A stretch of DNA of 64,000 nt from Brachybacterium huguangmaarense (GTDB lineage Bacteria; Actinomycetota; Actinomycetes; Actinomycetales; Dermabacteraceae): NCBI RefSeq assembly GCF_025725725.1, contig NZ_CP107020.1:1426001-1490000 (forward strand), written 5' to 3'. Position 1 is the first letter of the stretch. Each line of letters starts with the position of its first letter. This document shows positions 1 through 7,809 of this stretch, piece after piece. The translations under genes were made by a program, and so were the position numbers. The notes under the pieces are model-generated. The model worked only from the letters and a program-made list of their open reading frames with translations, made no database searches and had not been told where the DNA came from.

Positions 1-495
1 CTCGGTGACATCCCGCAGCGCGGGCAGCCACACGTCGTGCACGGCGCCGCGGATCATGAGCGCGTAGGAGAGGTTGTTGACGTCCTCGGACGTGCAGTAG
101 ATGTGCACGAGCTCGCCGAGGTCCTCGAGCGAGGTGCCCGCGAGGCGCCGCTTGATGTAGTACTCGACGGCCTTGACGTCGTGGACCGTCTCGGCCTCGA
201 TCTCCGCATGCTCGGCGATGCCCTCGGCCCCGAAGTCGGCGGGGATCGCGCGCAGCAGGGCGACCTCCTCGTCGGTGAGCGTGCGCAGGCCCGGGATCGC
301 GCCCGTCGCGAGCAGATGGATGACCCACTCGGTCTCGACGACGAGGCGCGAGCGGTTGAGCGCGGCCTCGGAGAGGTGGTCGACGAGCGGGGCCACCTGG
401 GCGCGGTAGCGGCCGTCGAGGGGGGTCAGCGCGATCGGCGGCGTGATGTCGGCGAGGCTCGTGAACGACGGGGCGGGCGCGGGGACCTGAGGCAT
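1..495 (-). CDS. purB: Adenylosuccinate lyase, N-terminal part (runs off the window)
   Basis: The minus strand encodes 165 codons with no stop before the window edge. The N-terminal region reads LTPLDGRYRAQV and later ALNRSRLVVETEWVIHL, which is characteristic of the PurB branch of the fumarase/aspartase superfamily. The enzyme cleaves succinylaminoimidazole-carboxamide ribotide and adenylosuccinate to release fumarate in purine synthesis. It is cytosolic and works as a tetramer. Active-site segments further along lie outside the window. A second in-frame ATG lies three codons upstream, at 504. The ATG at 495 is preferred because an A/T-rich AACAAT lies seven bases before it, matching the leaderless pattern of this window. 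Confidence 0.93.
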   Translation of the reverse strand, partial: MPQVPAPAPSFTSLADITPPIALTPLDGRYRAQVAPLVDHLSEAALNRSRLVVETEWVIHLLATGAIPGLRTLTDEEVALLRAIPADFGAEGIAEHAEIEAETVHDVKAVEYYIKRRLAGTSLEDLGELVHIYCTSEDVNNLSYALMIRGAVHDVWLPALRDVTE

Positions 496-528
496 GGGCC
501 CCATTGTTCCAGACGGGCGGCCGGAGGC

Positions 529-924
529 TCAGGCACGCTCGCGGTCGTCGTCCGGATCGATCGCGGCCTCGACGATCGACGTCAGCAGGCCCACCACGAT
601 GCCGCCCAGCAGCGCCCACCAGAACGAGTCGAAGGCGAGCGTGAGGCCGAACAGCCCCGAGACCCAGCTCGTCAGCAGCAGCATGAGCGCGTTGATGACG
701 AGCAGGAACAGCCCCAGCGTCACGCACGTGACCGGCAGCGACAGCACCGACACGATCGGGCGCACGACGGTGTCGACGATCGAGAAGATGAGCGCGACGG
801 CCCCGATCGTGAGGACCTGGGTGAGCAGGGGCGCCGAGTCGTCGCCCAGATGCATGCCGGGCAGGATCAGCGCCGTCACCCACAGGGCGAGCGCCGTGAC
901 CACGAGGTGTCCGAGGAATCGCAT
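529..924 (-). CDS. Phage-holin-like small membrane protein (four-helix, holin superfamily IV type)
   Basis: The product is 131 residues with four hydrophobic segments (about residues 5-22, 35-55, 60-85 and 95-115) and a short acidic/basic tail, DPDDDRERA. This matches the chromosomal 'phage holin family' proteins common in actinobacteria and cyanobacteria. These are not prophage lysis genes and their function is unknown. The start is taken at the ATG at 924 rather than the GTG at 939. A CAGACT box ends six bases before that ATG, consistent with a leaderless start, and MRFLGHLVV is a natural membrane-protein N-terminus. It diverges from the aminotransferase gene across about 40 bp, so the two promoters are back to back. 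Confidence 0.8.
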   Translation of the reverse strand: MRFLGHLVVTALALWVTALILPGMHLGDDSAPLLTQVLTIGAVALIFSIVDTVVRPIVSVLSLPVTCVTLGLFLLVINALMLLLTSWVSGLFGLTLAFDSFWWALLGGIVVGLLTSIVEAAIDPDDDRERA

Positions 925-964
925 GGATCCAGTCTGCACCAGCGCGCGGCCCTACCCTGGAGCA

Positions 965-2065
965 GTGACCGCCCAGAACCCATCCGAGAACATCCGCCTG
1001 CGCGCAACGCTCGCCTCCCTGCCGCCCTACGTGCCCGGTCGGCCCGCCGCGGACGACGATCTCGTGCGCTACAAGGTCTCTTCCAACGAGTCCCCCTTCC
1101 CCGCGCTCCCGGCCGTGCGAGACGCCCTCATCGCGCAGATCGACGGCATCAACCGCTACCCCGACATGGGCGCGGTCGCCCTGCGCGAGGAGCTGGGCCG
1201 GATGCACCACGTCGACCCCGCCCAGATCGTGGTGTCGACCGGCTCGGTCGCGGTCACGGGCGATCTCGTGCGCGCCCTCGTCGACCAGGGCGACGACGTG
1301 GTCTTCCCGTGGCGCTCGTTCGAGGCCTACCCGATCCTGGTCGGCTCGCACGGGGGCGTCGGCGTCGGCGTGCCGCTCGGCGCCGACCACGCCCTCGACC
1401 TCGACGCGCTCGCCGACGCGATCGGCGAGCGCACCCGCCTGGTGCTCCTGTGCACGCCCAACAACCCGACCGGCCCGGCCCTGACCGCCGAGCAGATCGA
1501 GGGCTTCCTCGCGCGCGTGCCCGACACCGTCGTGGTCGCGATCGACGAGGCCTACCGCGAGTTCCTCGACCCCGAGATCGCGCCGGACACGGGCGCGATC
1601 TTCGCCGCGCACCCCAACGTCGTGCTCCTGCGCACCTTCTCCAAGATCCACGGGATCGCGGGCCTGCGCATCGGCTACGCCGTCGCCCACCCCCGGCTGG
1701 CCCGGGCGCTCTCGCAGGTCACGCTGCCGTTCGGGGCCGCCACGCTCGCGCAGGCGGCCGCGCTCGCGTGCCTGCGGCCGGCCGCCCGCGCCGAGCTCGA
1801 GCAGCGGGCCGCCCTGATCCGCGCCGAGCGCCACCGGGTGCTCGCCGCCCTGCGCGCCCAGGGCTGGGAGGTGCCCGACTCCCAGGGCAACTTCGTCTAC
1901 CTGCCCCTGGGCGGGCGCAGCCAGGAGTTCGCCGCCTTCGCCGATGCGCGGGGGCTCGTCGTGCGCGCCTACGGCGAGGACGGCGTGCGGATCACGATCG
2001 CCGAGACCGAGGCCAACGACCGTCTGCTCGAGATCGCCGAGGACTGGCGCTCGCCTGCGTCCTGA
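965..2065 (+). CDS. HisC-family PLP aminotransferase (histidinol-phosphate or aromatic amino acid type)
   Basis: The 366-residue protein is a class I/II fold-type I aminotransferase. It shows SSNESPFP near the N-terminus, the substrate/PLP-pocket motif NNPTGPA, an IDEAYREF segment and the Schiff-base lysine K227 in TFSKIHGIAGLRIGYA. The family transfers an amino group between glutamate and imidazole-acetol phosphate or aromatic 2-oxoacids. Sequence alone does not separate HisC from the actinobacterial Pat enzyme, and no other his genes lie nearby, so an aromatic aminotransferase role is at least as likely. The GTG start at 965 lies six bases after a TACCCT -10 box (953-958), which supports a leaderless transcript. 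The reading frame stays open upstream, but that part is antisense to the holin-like gene. Confidence 0.88.
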   Translation: MTAQNPSENIRLRATLASLPPYVPGRPAADDDLVRYKVSSNESPFPALPAVRDALIAQIDGINRYPDMGAVALREELGRMHHVDPAQIVVSTGSVAVTGDLVRALVDQGDDVVFPWRSFEAYPILVGSHGGVGVGVPLGADHALDLDALADAIGERTRLVLLCTPNNPTGPALTAEQIEGFLARVPDTVVVAIDEAYREFLDPEIAPDTGAIFAAHPNVVLLRTFSKIHGIAGLRIGYAVAHPRLARALSQVTLPFGAATLAQAAALACLRPAARAELEQRAALIRAERHRVLAALRAQGWEVPDSQGNFVYLPLGGRSQEFAAFADARGLVVRAYGEDGVRITIAETEANDRLLEIAEDWRSPAS

Positions 2066-2116
2066 GCGGGGCGTAGGGTTGTCCTCACGCATTAGTTGCA
2101 GAGAGGAAATAACAAC

Positions 2117-3412
2117 ATGACCTTCAGCCTCGGCATCGTCGGCATCGGGCAGTTCGGCACCCATTTCGCCGAGCTCTTCGCTGTCCATCCCCAGATCGAT
2201 GCCCTGTACGCCGTGGACTCCGTGCCCGAGCGCATCGACGCGATCGAGCAGCGCGCGGAGCACCCCGTGCACTTCGCGGGCCGCTTCGACACCGTCGAGG
2301 AGCTGCTGGCCTCCGACGTCGACGCCGTCGCGATCTTCACCCAGCGCTGGACCCACGGGCAGATCGCGCTGCAGGCGCTGCGCGCGGGCAAGCACGTGTA
2401 CTCCGCGGTGCCGATGGCGATCAAGGAGGACGAGATCCGGGCGATCACCGAGGAGGTTGCGCGCACCGGCCTCGTCTACATGATGGGCGAGACGAGCCAG
2501 TACAACGCGGCGGTCGTGCTCGCCCGCCGGATCCACCGCTCGGGCGCCTTCGGCGAGGTCTTCTACGCCGAGGGCGACTACGTGCACGACATGGACCTCG
2601 GCTTCTACGACGCCTACAAGTTCTCCGGGGGCGACGACTGGAAGGCGACCGCCTCCTACCCGCCCCTGCTCTACCCGACGCACTCGATCGGCGGCGTGCT
2701 CGGCGTGCTCGAGGACCGCCACGCGGTGTCGGTCTCCGCGCTCGGCCGGCCCGACACGCGCGGCGACGGCGTCTTCGACAGGTCCGTCTCGATGTTCGAC
2801 AACGACGTCTCCAACGCCTTCGCCCTGTTCGAGATGGACAACGGCGGCGCCTTCCGCACCAACGAGCTGCGGCGCGTGGGCTACCCCTCCCACAAGCGCG
2901 AGTCGCGCTTCCGGTACTTCGGCGAGAAGAGCAGCTTCGAGGAGACCGTCGACGTCACCTACTTCCACGACAAGGAGGACGTCGTGGAGGTGACGGACCT
3001 GATCCGCACCGACGCCACCATGAGCCTGGACGACCCCCGCCTCGCGGAGGTCTCGCCGACCCTGCGCGACGCCTTCGTCGCCGGTGCCGCCCCCGTCCAC
3101 CATCAGGACCGCCTCCCCGACGAGTTCCAGGGCGCGCCCAACGGCCACGAGGGCGCCCATCACTTCCTCGTCGACGACTTCGCGTGCGCCGTCGCCGCGG
3201 GCGTCCAGCCCGTCGTCAACGCGTGGCGGGCCGCCCGCTACACGCTGCCGGGCGTCATCGCCCACGAGTCGATGCGCCGCGGCGGCGAGCGCCTGCCCAT
3301 CCCCGACCTCGGCGACTGCCCGCTGCCCGTCCAGGACCTCGACGCCGACCAGTCGGCTCTCGACAAGGACGCGCTCGAGGCCCTCGTGGCCTCTCCCGAC
3401 AGCGCGAGCTGA
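2117..3412 (+). CDS. Gfo/Idh/MocA-family oxidoreductase with altered EKP motif
   Basis: The 431-residue protein begins with a Rossmann NAD(P) motif, GIVGIGQFG, followed by the Gfo/Idh/MocA C-terminal alpha/beta domain. Residues TYPTHSIGG-like (LLYPTHSIGGVLGVL) supply the usual active-site histidine region. The family oxidises or reduces sugars and cyclitols using NAD(P). The canonical EKP motif after the KHV strand is replaced here by AVPMAI, so catalysis may be atypical. The ATG at 2117 has a GAGAGG ribosome-binding site ten bases upstream. The leader (2080-2116) is A/T-rich compared with its surroundings. It stands alone and converges with the next gene, with only a few bases between stops. 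Its substrate cannot be inferred. Confidence 0.82.
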   Translation: MTFSLGIVGIGQFGTHFAELFAVHPQIDALYAVDSVPERIDAIEQRAEHPVHFAGRFDTVEELLASDVDAVAIFTQRWTHGQIALQALRAGKHVYSAVPMAIKEDEIRAITEEVARTGLVYMMGETSQYNAAVVLARRIHRSGAFGEVFYAEGDYVHDMDLGFYDAYKFSGGDDWKATASYPPLLYPTHSIGGVLGVLEDRHAVSVSALGRPDTRGDGVFDRSVSMFDNDVSNAFALFEMDNGGAFRTNELRRVGYPSHKRESRFRYFGEKSSFEETVDVTYFHDKEDVVEVTDLIRTDATMSLDDPRLAEVSPTLRDAFVAGAAPVHHQDRLPDEFQGAPNGHEGAHHFLVDDFACAVAAGVQPVVNAWRAARYTLPGVIAHESMRRGGERLPIPDLGDCPLPVQDLDADQSALDKDALEALVASPDSAS

Positions 3413-3415
3413 GGC

Positions 3416-4225
3416 TCAGGCGAGGCGCTCGGCCAGGTCCTCCGTCTCGTCCGGGTCGAGCACCGCGGCGGGATGGGGGCCGGCCGCGAGCCACGCCTCG
3501 GCCTGCTCGGGGGCGATGCCGGGCCCGGCCACGAGGACGAGGTTGCCCTCGCCGAAGCGCTCGAGCAGGGTCGCGTCGGCGAGGGTCCACACCCCGGGGC
3601 GGCCGGCCTGCTCGGCCGCCTCGGCGAGGGCGAGGGCCTGGCCCGCCCAGAAGCGCAGGCCGGGCTCGTCGCCCACGTTGACGGCGAGCAGTCCCGCCTC
3701 CGTCAGGTGGTCGAGCGCCTCGGCGTAGAACTCGGTGCACGCGAGGTGGGCGGGCGAGTCGAGGCCGCTGAACACGTCGAGCACGATCGCGTCGAAGCGG
3801 GCCCCGGTCATGCCCGCGAGCGCCTCGCGGGCGTCGCCGATCACGATCTCGAGATCGGTGCCGGGGGCCAGCGGCAGCGCCGAGGCGACGAAGTCCGGGA
3901 GCTCGCGCTCGATCTCGACGACCACCTGGGGCGAGCCGGGCCGCGTGGCCTGGACGTAGCGGGGCAGCGTGAGCGCGCCCGCCCCCAGGTGCAGCACCGA
4001 CAGAGGCCGGCCGGGAGCCCGGCATCCGTCGAGCACGGTGGCGATCCGACGCAGGTACTCGTGCCGGATCGTCGTCGGCTCCGCGAGGTCCACATGGGAC
4101 TGGACGAGGCCGCCGATCTCGAGCCACCAGCCGTGCTCCGTCAGGCCGTCGGGGCTCACGCGGGCGGCGAGGCCGGATCCGGACAGCTGCACGGAGCGGA
4201 CGCGGGGCGCGGGGGTGAAGGCCAT
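3416..4225 (-). CDS. Spermidine-synthase-like methyltransferase-fold protein
   Basis: The 269-residue protein has the aminopropyltransferase/SAM-binding Rossmann fold: VLHLGAGALTLPRYV (motif I), VVVEIERELPDFV (acidic end of strand 2), IVIGDAREAL and DAIVLDVFSGLDSP. It resembles the 'spermidine synthase' proteins of actinobacteria, which often lack proven polyamine activity. No speD or other polyamine gene is nearby, so the substrate is uncertain. The ATG at 4225 is chosen over the upstream one at 4288. The longer version would run into the divergent MFS gene, and a CACAAT box ends six bases before 4225. It diverges from the MFS transporter across 37 bp. Confidence 0.75.
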   Translation of the reverse strand: MAFTPAPRVRSVQLSGSGLAARVSPDGLTEHGWWLEIGGLVQSHVDLAEPTTIRHEYLRRIATVLDGCRAPGRPLSVLHLGAGALTLPRYVQATRPGSPQVVVEIERELPDFVASALPLAPGTDLEIVIGDAREALAGMTGARFDAIVLDVFSGLDSPAHLACTEFYAEALDHLTEAGLLAVNVGDEPGLRFWAGQALALAEAAEQAGRPGVWTLADATLLERFGEGNLVLVAGPGIAPEQAEAWLAAGPHPAAVLDPDETEDLAERLA

Positions 4226-4262
4226 GCTGTCATTGTGGCGCGCCGGCCGTATCGTCGTGACC

Positions 4263-5564
4263 ATGCCTGCGCTCCGCCGTCCTCTCATCGTCTGGGGTGC
4301 GGGAGTCCTCGCCTACATCGCCGCCGTGCTCCAGCGCACGACCCTCGGGGTCTCGGGCCTCGAGGCCGCCGACTACTTCGGCACGAGCGCCTCGATCGTC
4401 GCGACCTTCGTCGTGGTCCAGCTGCTCGTCTACGCGCTCGCCCAGGTCCCCGCGGGCCTCCTGCTCGACCGCTACGGCGCGCGCGTCACCCTCACCGCGG
4501 GAGCGGTGCTCATGGCCGCCGGCCAGCTGCTCATCGCGAGCACCGACGTGATCGGGCTCGCGATCCTCGCGCGCGTGATCGTCGGCTGCGGGGACGCCCT
4601 CACCTTCGGCAGCGCGATCCGGCTCGTGCCGGCGTGGTTCCCCGCCTCGCGGGTGCCCCTGCTGACCCAGCTGACGGGCATCGTCGGCCAGCTCGGGCAG
4701 GTGCTCTCGGCGGTCCCCTTCGTCGGCATCCTGCTGGGCCACGGCTGGTCGGCGGCCTTCGGCGCGGCCGCCGCCTTCGGCCTGGTCGCCGGCGTGCTCG
4801 CCCTGGCTCTCGTGCGCGCGACCCCGCCGGGCCACGAGCGGGAGGTCGTGCGCCAGGACGTGCGGCGCCTGCCGTCGGACGTCCTGCAGATCGTGCGCCA
4901 TCCGGCCACCCAGCTCGGCTTCTGGACCCATTTCACGTCGGGCTTCCCCGGCATGGTGTTCGCGATGATGTGGGGCCACCCGTACCTGACCGCGGGGGAG
5001 CACCTGCCCGTGCCCCTCGCCTCGAGCATCATGACCCTCTTCGTGCTCGCCTCGATCGCAATGGGCCCCTTCGTGGGCGCGATGACGCAGCGCCACCCGC
5101 TGCGGCGCTCGACCCTCGTGCTGCTGATCGTCTCGACGTGCGTCGCGCCGCTCGTCGTGCTCGTGGCCTGGCCCGGCCCCGCCCCGCTGTGGCTGCTCCT
5201 GGTGTGGGTGCTCGGCCTCTCCTTCGGCGGCCCGGGCTCCTCGGTCGGCTTCGACTTCCCGCGCACGAGCCTGCCCGGCCATCGCCTGGGCACCGCGACC
5301 GGCGTCGTCATCATGGGCGGTTTCCTCGCGGCGCTCGTGTGCATCCTGCTGATCGGCGTCGTGCTCGACGCCGTGGCGCCCTTGGGCGCCTACCGGCTCG
5401 GCGACTTCCGCCGCGCCTTCGCCGTCGAGCTGCCCTTCCTCGCCCTCGGCGTGGGCGGCATGCTCGTGTCGCGACGCGCCCTGCGCCGCCGCATGGCCGA
5501 CCACGGCCTGCGCGTGCCGCGCTGGCGCGAGGTGGTGCGGTCCGGACGCATCACCCGGCTGTGA
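4263..5564 (+). CDS. Major facilitator superfamily transporter
   Basis: The 433-residue protein has about twelve hydrophobic segments arranged as two bundles of six. The MFS loop 2-3 signature appears as GLLLDRYGARVTL, and the short basic C-terminal tail ends in RSGRITRL. It is an inner-membrane secondary transporter, but the substrate is not evident. The ATG at 4263 is preceded by TATCGT at 4250-4255, seven bases away, so the mRNA is probably leaderless. The gene is divergent from the spermidine-synthase-like gene and their promoters must overlap in the 37-bp gap. The 78-bp gap after it holds the palindromic site and promoter of the dehydrogenase cluster. Confidence 0.85.
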   Translation: MPALRRPLIVWGAGVLAYIAAVLQRTTLGVSGLEAADYFGTSASIVATFVVVQLLVYALAQVPAGLLLDRYGARVTLTAGAVLMAAGQLLIASTDVIGLAILARVIVGCGDALTFGSAIRLVPAWFPASRVPLLTQLTGIVGQLGQVLSAVPFVGILLGHGWSAAFGAAAAFGLVAGVLALALVRATPPGHEREVVRQDVRRLPSDVLQIVRHPATQLGFWTHFTSGFPGMVFAMMWGHPYLTAGEHLPVPLASSIMTLFVLASIAMGPFVGAMTQRHPLRRSTLVLLIVSTCVAPLVVLVAWPGPAPLWLLLVWVLGLSFGGPGSSVGFDFPRTSLPGHRLGTATGVVIMGGFLAALVCILLIGVVLDAVAPLGAYRLGDFRRAFAVELPFLALGVGGMLVSRRALRRRMADHGLRVPRWREVVRSGRITRL

Positions 5565-5620
5565 GCGGGGCCACACGTGCGGTAGGTTCGGGCCGTTGTG
5601 ACCGTCACCTCCCCACAAGT

Positions 5621-5636
5621 TACGCAACCGTAGGTT
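5621..5636 (+). promoter_or_regulatory. Palindrome TACG-CAAC-CGTA overlapping a leaderless -10 box
   Basis: The sequence TACGCAACCGTA (5621-5632) is a perfect inverted repeat with 4-bp arms and a 4-bp centre. Its right arm runs into TAGGTT (5631-5636), which ends six bases before the GTG start of the E1alpha gene. A repressor bound here would cover the -10 element. TetR-family regulators often bind similar short palindromes, but which protein acts here cannot be told from the window. Confidence 0.45.
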
Positions 5637-5642
5637 AAGGTC

Positions 5643-6800
5643 GTGCCCGTGAGCGTCTTCCGCACCACCATCCCCGCCGACCCGCACGACGAGCCCATGC
5701 TCCAGCTCCTCGCGCCCGACGGCACCCGCACGCCCCACGACGAGCTCGACCCCGTCCTCGCGCACCTGACGGCCGACGACCTGCGCGGCTACTACCGGGA
5801 CATGGTCATGATCCGCGCCGCGGACCTCGAGGCCACGAGCCTGCAGCGTCAGGGCCAGCTGGGCCTGTGGGCGAGCGCGCTGGGCCAGGAGGGCGCCCAG
5901 ATCGGCGCCGGCCACGCGGCGCGCACCCAGGACTACCTCGTGCCCACCTACCGCGAGCACGGCGTCGCGTGGGCGCGCGGCATCGAGCCCATGACCCTGC
6001 TCGAGCTGTTCCGCGGCATCTCCCACTGCGGCTGGGACCCCTTCGCGATCCGCACCCACCCGTACATGATCGTGCTCGGCGCCCAGACCCCCCACGCGGT
6101 CGGCTACGGGATGGGCCTCCAGCGCGACGGCGTCGTCGGCACCGGCGACGTCGACACCGACACCGCCGTGCTCGCGCTGTTCGGCGACGGCACCTCCTCC
6201 GAGGGCGAGGTCTCGGAGTCCTTCACCTTCGCCGCGAGCTTCCAGGCGCCCGTCGTCTTCTACTCCCAGAACAACCAGTGGGCGATCTCCGTGCCCACCT
6301 CGGTGCAGACCCGGGTGCCGCTCGCCCAGCGCTCGCGCGGCTGGGGCATCCCGAGCCTCCGCGTCGACGGCAACGACGTGCTCGCGTGCCTGGCCACGAC
6401 CCGCATCGCGCTCGACGCGGCCCGCGCGGGGGAGGGGCCCCGCTTCATCGAGGCGCTCACCTACCGCATGGCGGCGCACACCACGAGCGACGACCCCACC
6501 CGCTACCGGCCGCGCGCCGAGGAGGAGGAGTGGGCCGCCAAGGACCCGATCCTGCGCCTGCGCCTGCACCTCCAGCAGATCGACGAGATCGACGACGCCT
6601 ATATCGCGCGCTGCGACGAGGAGGCCCACGACCTCGCCATGCGCCTGCACCACCACATCCACGAGATGCCCGACCCCGATCCGCGCACGCTGTTCGACGA
6701 CGTCTACGCCGAGCCGCACCCGCTCGTCGAGGAGGAGCGCGCCGCGTACGCCCAGTACCTGTCCCAGTTCGAGGACGACGCCGAAGGAGCCGCCCGATGA
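5643..6800 (+). CDS. 2-oxoacid dehydrogenase E1 component, alpha subunit
   Basis: The 385-residue protein carries the thiamine-diphosphate motif GDGTSSEGEVSE running to NNQWAIS, and an EALTYRMAAHTTSDD segment typical of E1alpha of pyruvate or branched-chain 2-oxoacid dehydrogenases. With E1beta it decarboxylates the 2-oxoacid and reductively acylates the lipoyl group of E2 in the cytosol. The downstream genes supply E1beta and E2, so this is a PdhABC/BkdABC set. Actinobacteria normally use a fused AceE for pyruvate, which favours a branched-chain substrate. The GTG start fits the TAGGTT box six bases upstream. The stop overlaps the E1beta start by four bases (ATGA). Confidence 0.88.
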   Translation: MPVSVFRTTIPADPHDEPMLQLLAPDGTRTPHDELDPVLAHLTADDLRGYYRDMVMIRAADLEATSLQRQGQLGLWASALGQEGAQIGAGHAARTQDYLVPTYREHGVAWARGIEPMTLLELFRGISHCGWDPFAIRTHPYMIVLGAQTPHAVGYGMGLQRDGVVGTGDVDTDTAVLALFGDGTSSEGEVSESFTFAASFQAPVVFYSQNNQWAISVPTSVQTRVPLAQRSRGWGIPSLRVDGNDVLACLATTRIALDAARAGEGPRFIEALTYRMAAHTTSDDPTRYRPRAEEEEWAAKDPILRLRLHLQQIDEIDDAYIARCDEEAHDLAMRLHHHIHEMPDPDPRTLFDDVYAEPHPLVEEERAAYAQYLSQFEDDAEGAAR

Positions 6801-7780
6801 GCATCGTGAAGCTCCCGATCGCCAAGGCCATCACGGCCGGTCTGCGCGACGCCATGCGCGCCGACGACCACGTGCTGCTCATGGGCGAGGACATCGGCGT
6901 GCTCGGCGGCGTGTTCCGTGTGACCGACGGCCTGCAGGCCGAGTTCGGCCCCCAGCGCGTGGTCGACACCCCCCTCGCCGAGGCCGCGATCGTCGGCACC
7001 GCCGTCGGCCTCGCCTTCCGCGGCTACCGGGCCGTGTGCGAGATCCAGTTCGACGGTTTCGTCTACCCCGCCTACAACCAGATCACGACCCAGGTCGCCA
7101 AGATGCACTACCGCACCGGCGGACGCGTGAACCTGCCGCTCGTGATCCGCATCCCGCACGGCGGCGGCATCGGCGCCGTCGAGCACCACTCCGAGAGCCC
7201 CGAGGCGCTGTTCGCGCACACCGCGGGCCTGCGCATCATCGCCCCGGCGACCGCGCAGGACGGCTACTGGATGACGCGCCAGGCGATCGAGTCCGAGGAC
7301 CCCGTCATCGTGCTCGAGCCCAAGCGCCGCTACTGGATCAAGGGCGACGTCGACCCCGACGTGCGCCCCGAGCTGGGCCTGCACGAGGCCGCGGTCGTGC
7401 GCGAGGGCACGGACGCCACGCTGCTCGCGTGGGGCCCCTCGGTGCCCGCCGTGGTCGAGGCCGCCGAGACCGCGGCCGCCGACGGCATCGACCTCGAGGT
7501 GATCGACGCCCGCTCGCTCTCCCCGCTCGACATCGACACCATCGCCGACTCCGTGAGCCGCACCGGCCGCCTCGTGATCGTGCACGAGGCGCCCGTCTTC
7601 GGTGGCCTCGGCGGCGAGATCGCCGCACGCGTCACCGAGCGCTGCTTCTACAGCCTCGAGGCCCCCGTCCTGCGCGTCGGCGGCTTCCACACCCCGTACC
7701 CGCCCGCGAGGATGGAGGAGGCCTACCTGCCCGACCTCGACCGGATCCTCGACGCCGTCGACCGCGTCCTCGCCCCCTGA
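6797..7780 (+). CDS. 2-oxoacid dehydrogenase E1 component, beta subunit
   Basis: The 327-residue transketolase-like protein has the E1beta hallmarks LLMGEDIGVLGGVFRVTDGL, DTPLAEAAIVGTAVGLA and FDGFVYPAYNQI, and ends in GGFHTPYPPARMEEAYLPD. It forms the heterotetramer with E1alpha and contributes to the thiamine-diphosphate site. Translation is probably coupled to E1alpha through the ATGA overlap, and an AAGGAG ribosome-binding site lies at 6784-6789. E2 starts 29 bases downstream in the same operon. A branched-chain 2-oxoacid assignment is likely but not proven. Confidence 0.9.
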   Translation: MSIVKLPIAKAITAGLRDAMRADDHVLLMGEDIGVLGGVFRVTDGLQAEFGPQRVVDTPLAEAAIVGTAVGLAFRGYRAVCEIQFDGFVYPAYNQITTQVAKMHYRTGGRVNLPLVIRIPHGGGIGAVEHHSESPEALFAHTAGLRIIAPATAQDGYWMTRQAIESEDPVIVLEPKRRYWIKGDVDPDVRPELGLHEAAVVREGTDATLLAWGPSVPAVVEAAETAAADGIDLEVIDARSLSPLDIDTIADSVSRTGRLVIVHEAPVFGGLGGEIAARVTERCFYSLEAPVLRVGGFHTPYPPARMEEAYLPDLDRILDAVDRVLAP

Positions 7781-7809
7781 GCAGCTCCCGCCCCAGAAAG
7801 GCACCGCCC

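Noticed and set aside
529..924. Holin-like gene as evidence of prophage.
   Set aside because: No lysin, portal, capsid or integrase nearby; this family is commonly chromosomal.
37..2076. A 679-codon plus-strand frame across purB, the holin-like gene and the aminotransferase.
   Set aside because: Arg/Asp/Pro-rich composition typical of antisense frames in high-GC DNA; it covers three well-supported genes.
4230..6719. An 829-codon minus-strand frame opposite the MFS and E1alpha genes.
   Set aside because: Composition is Gly/His/Glu/Arg-rich with no domain; the plus-strand genes are clear families.
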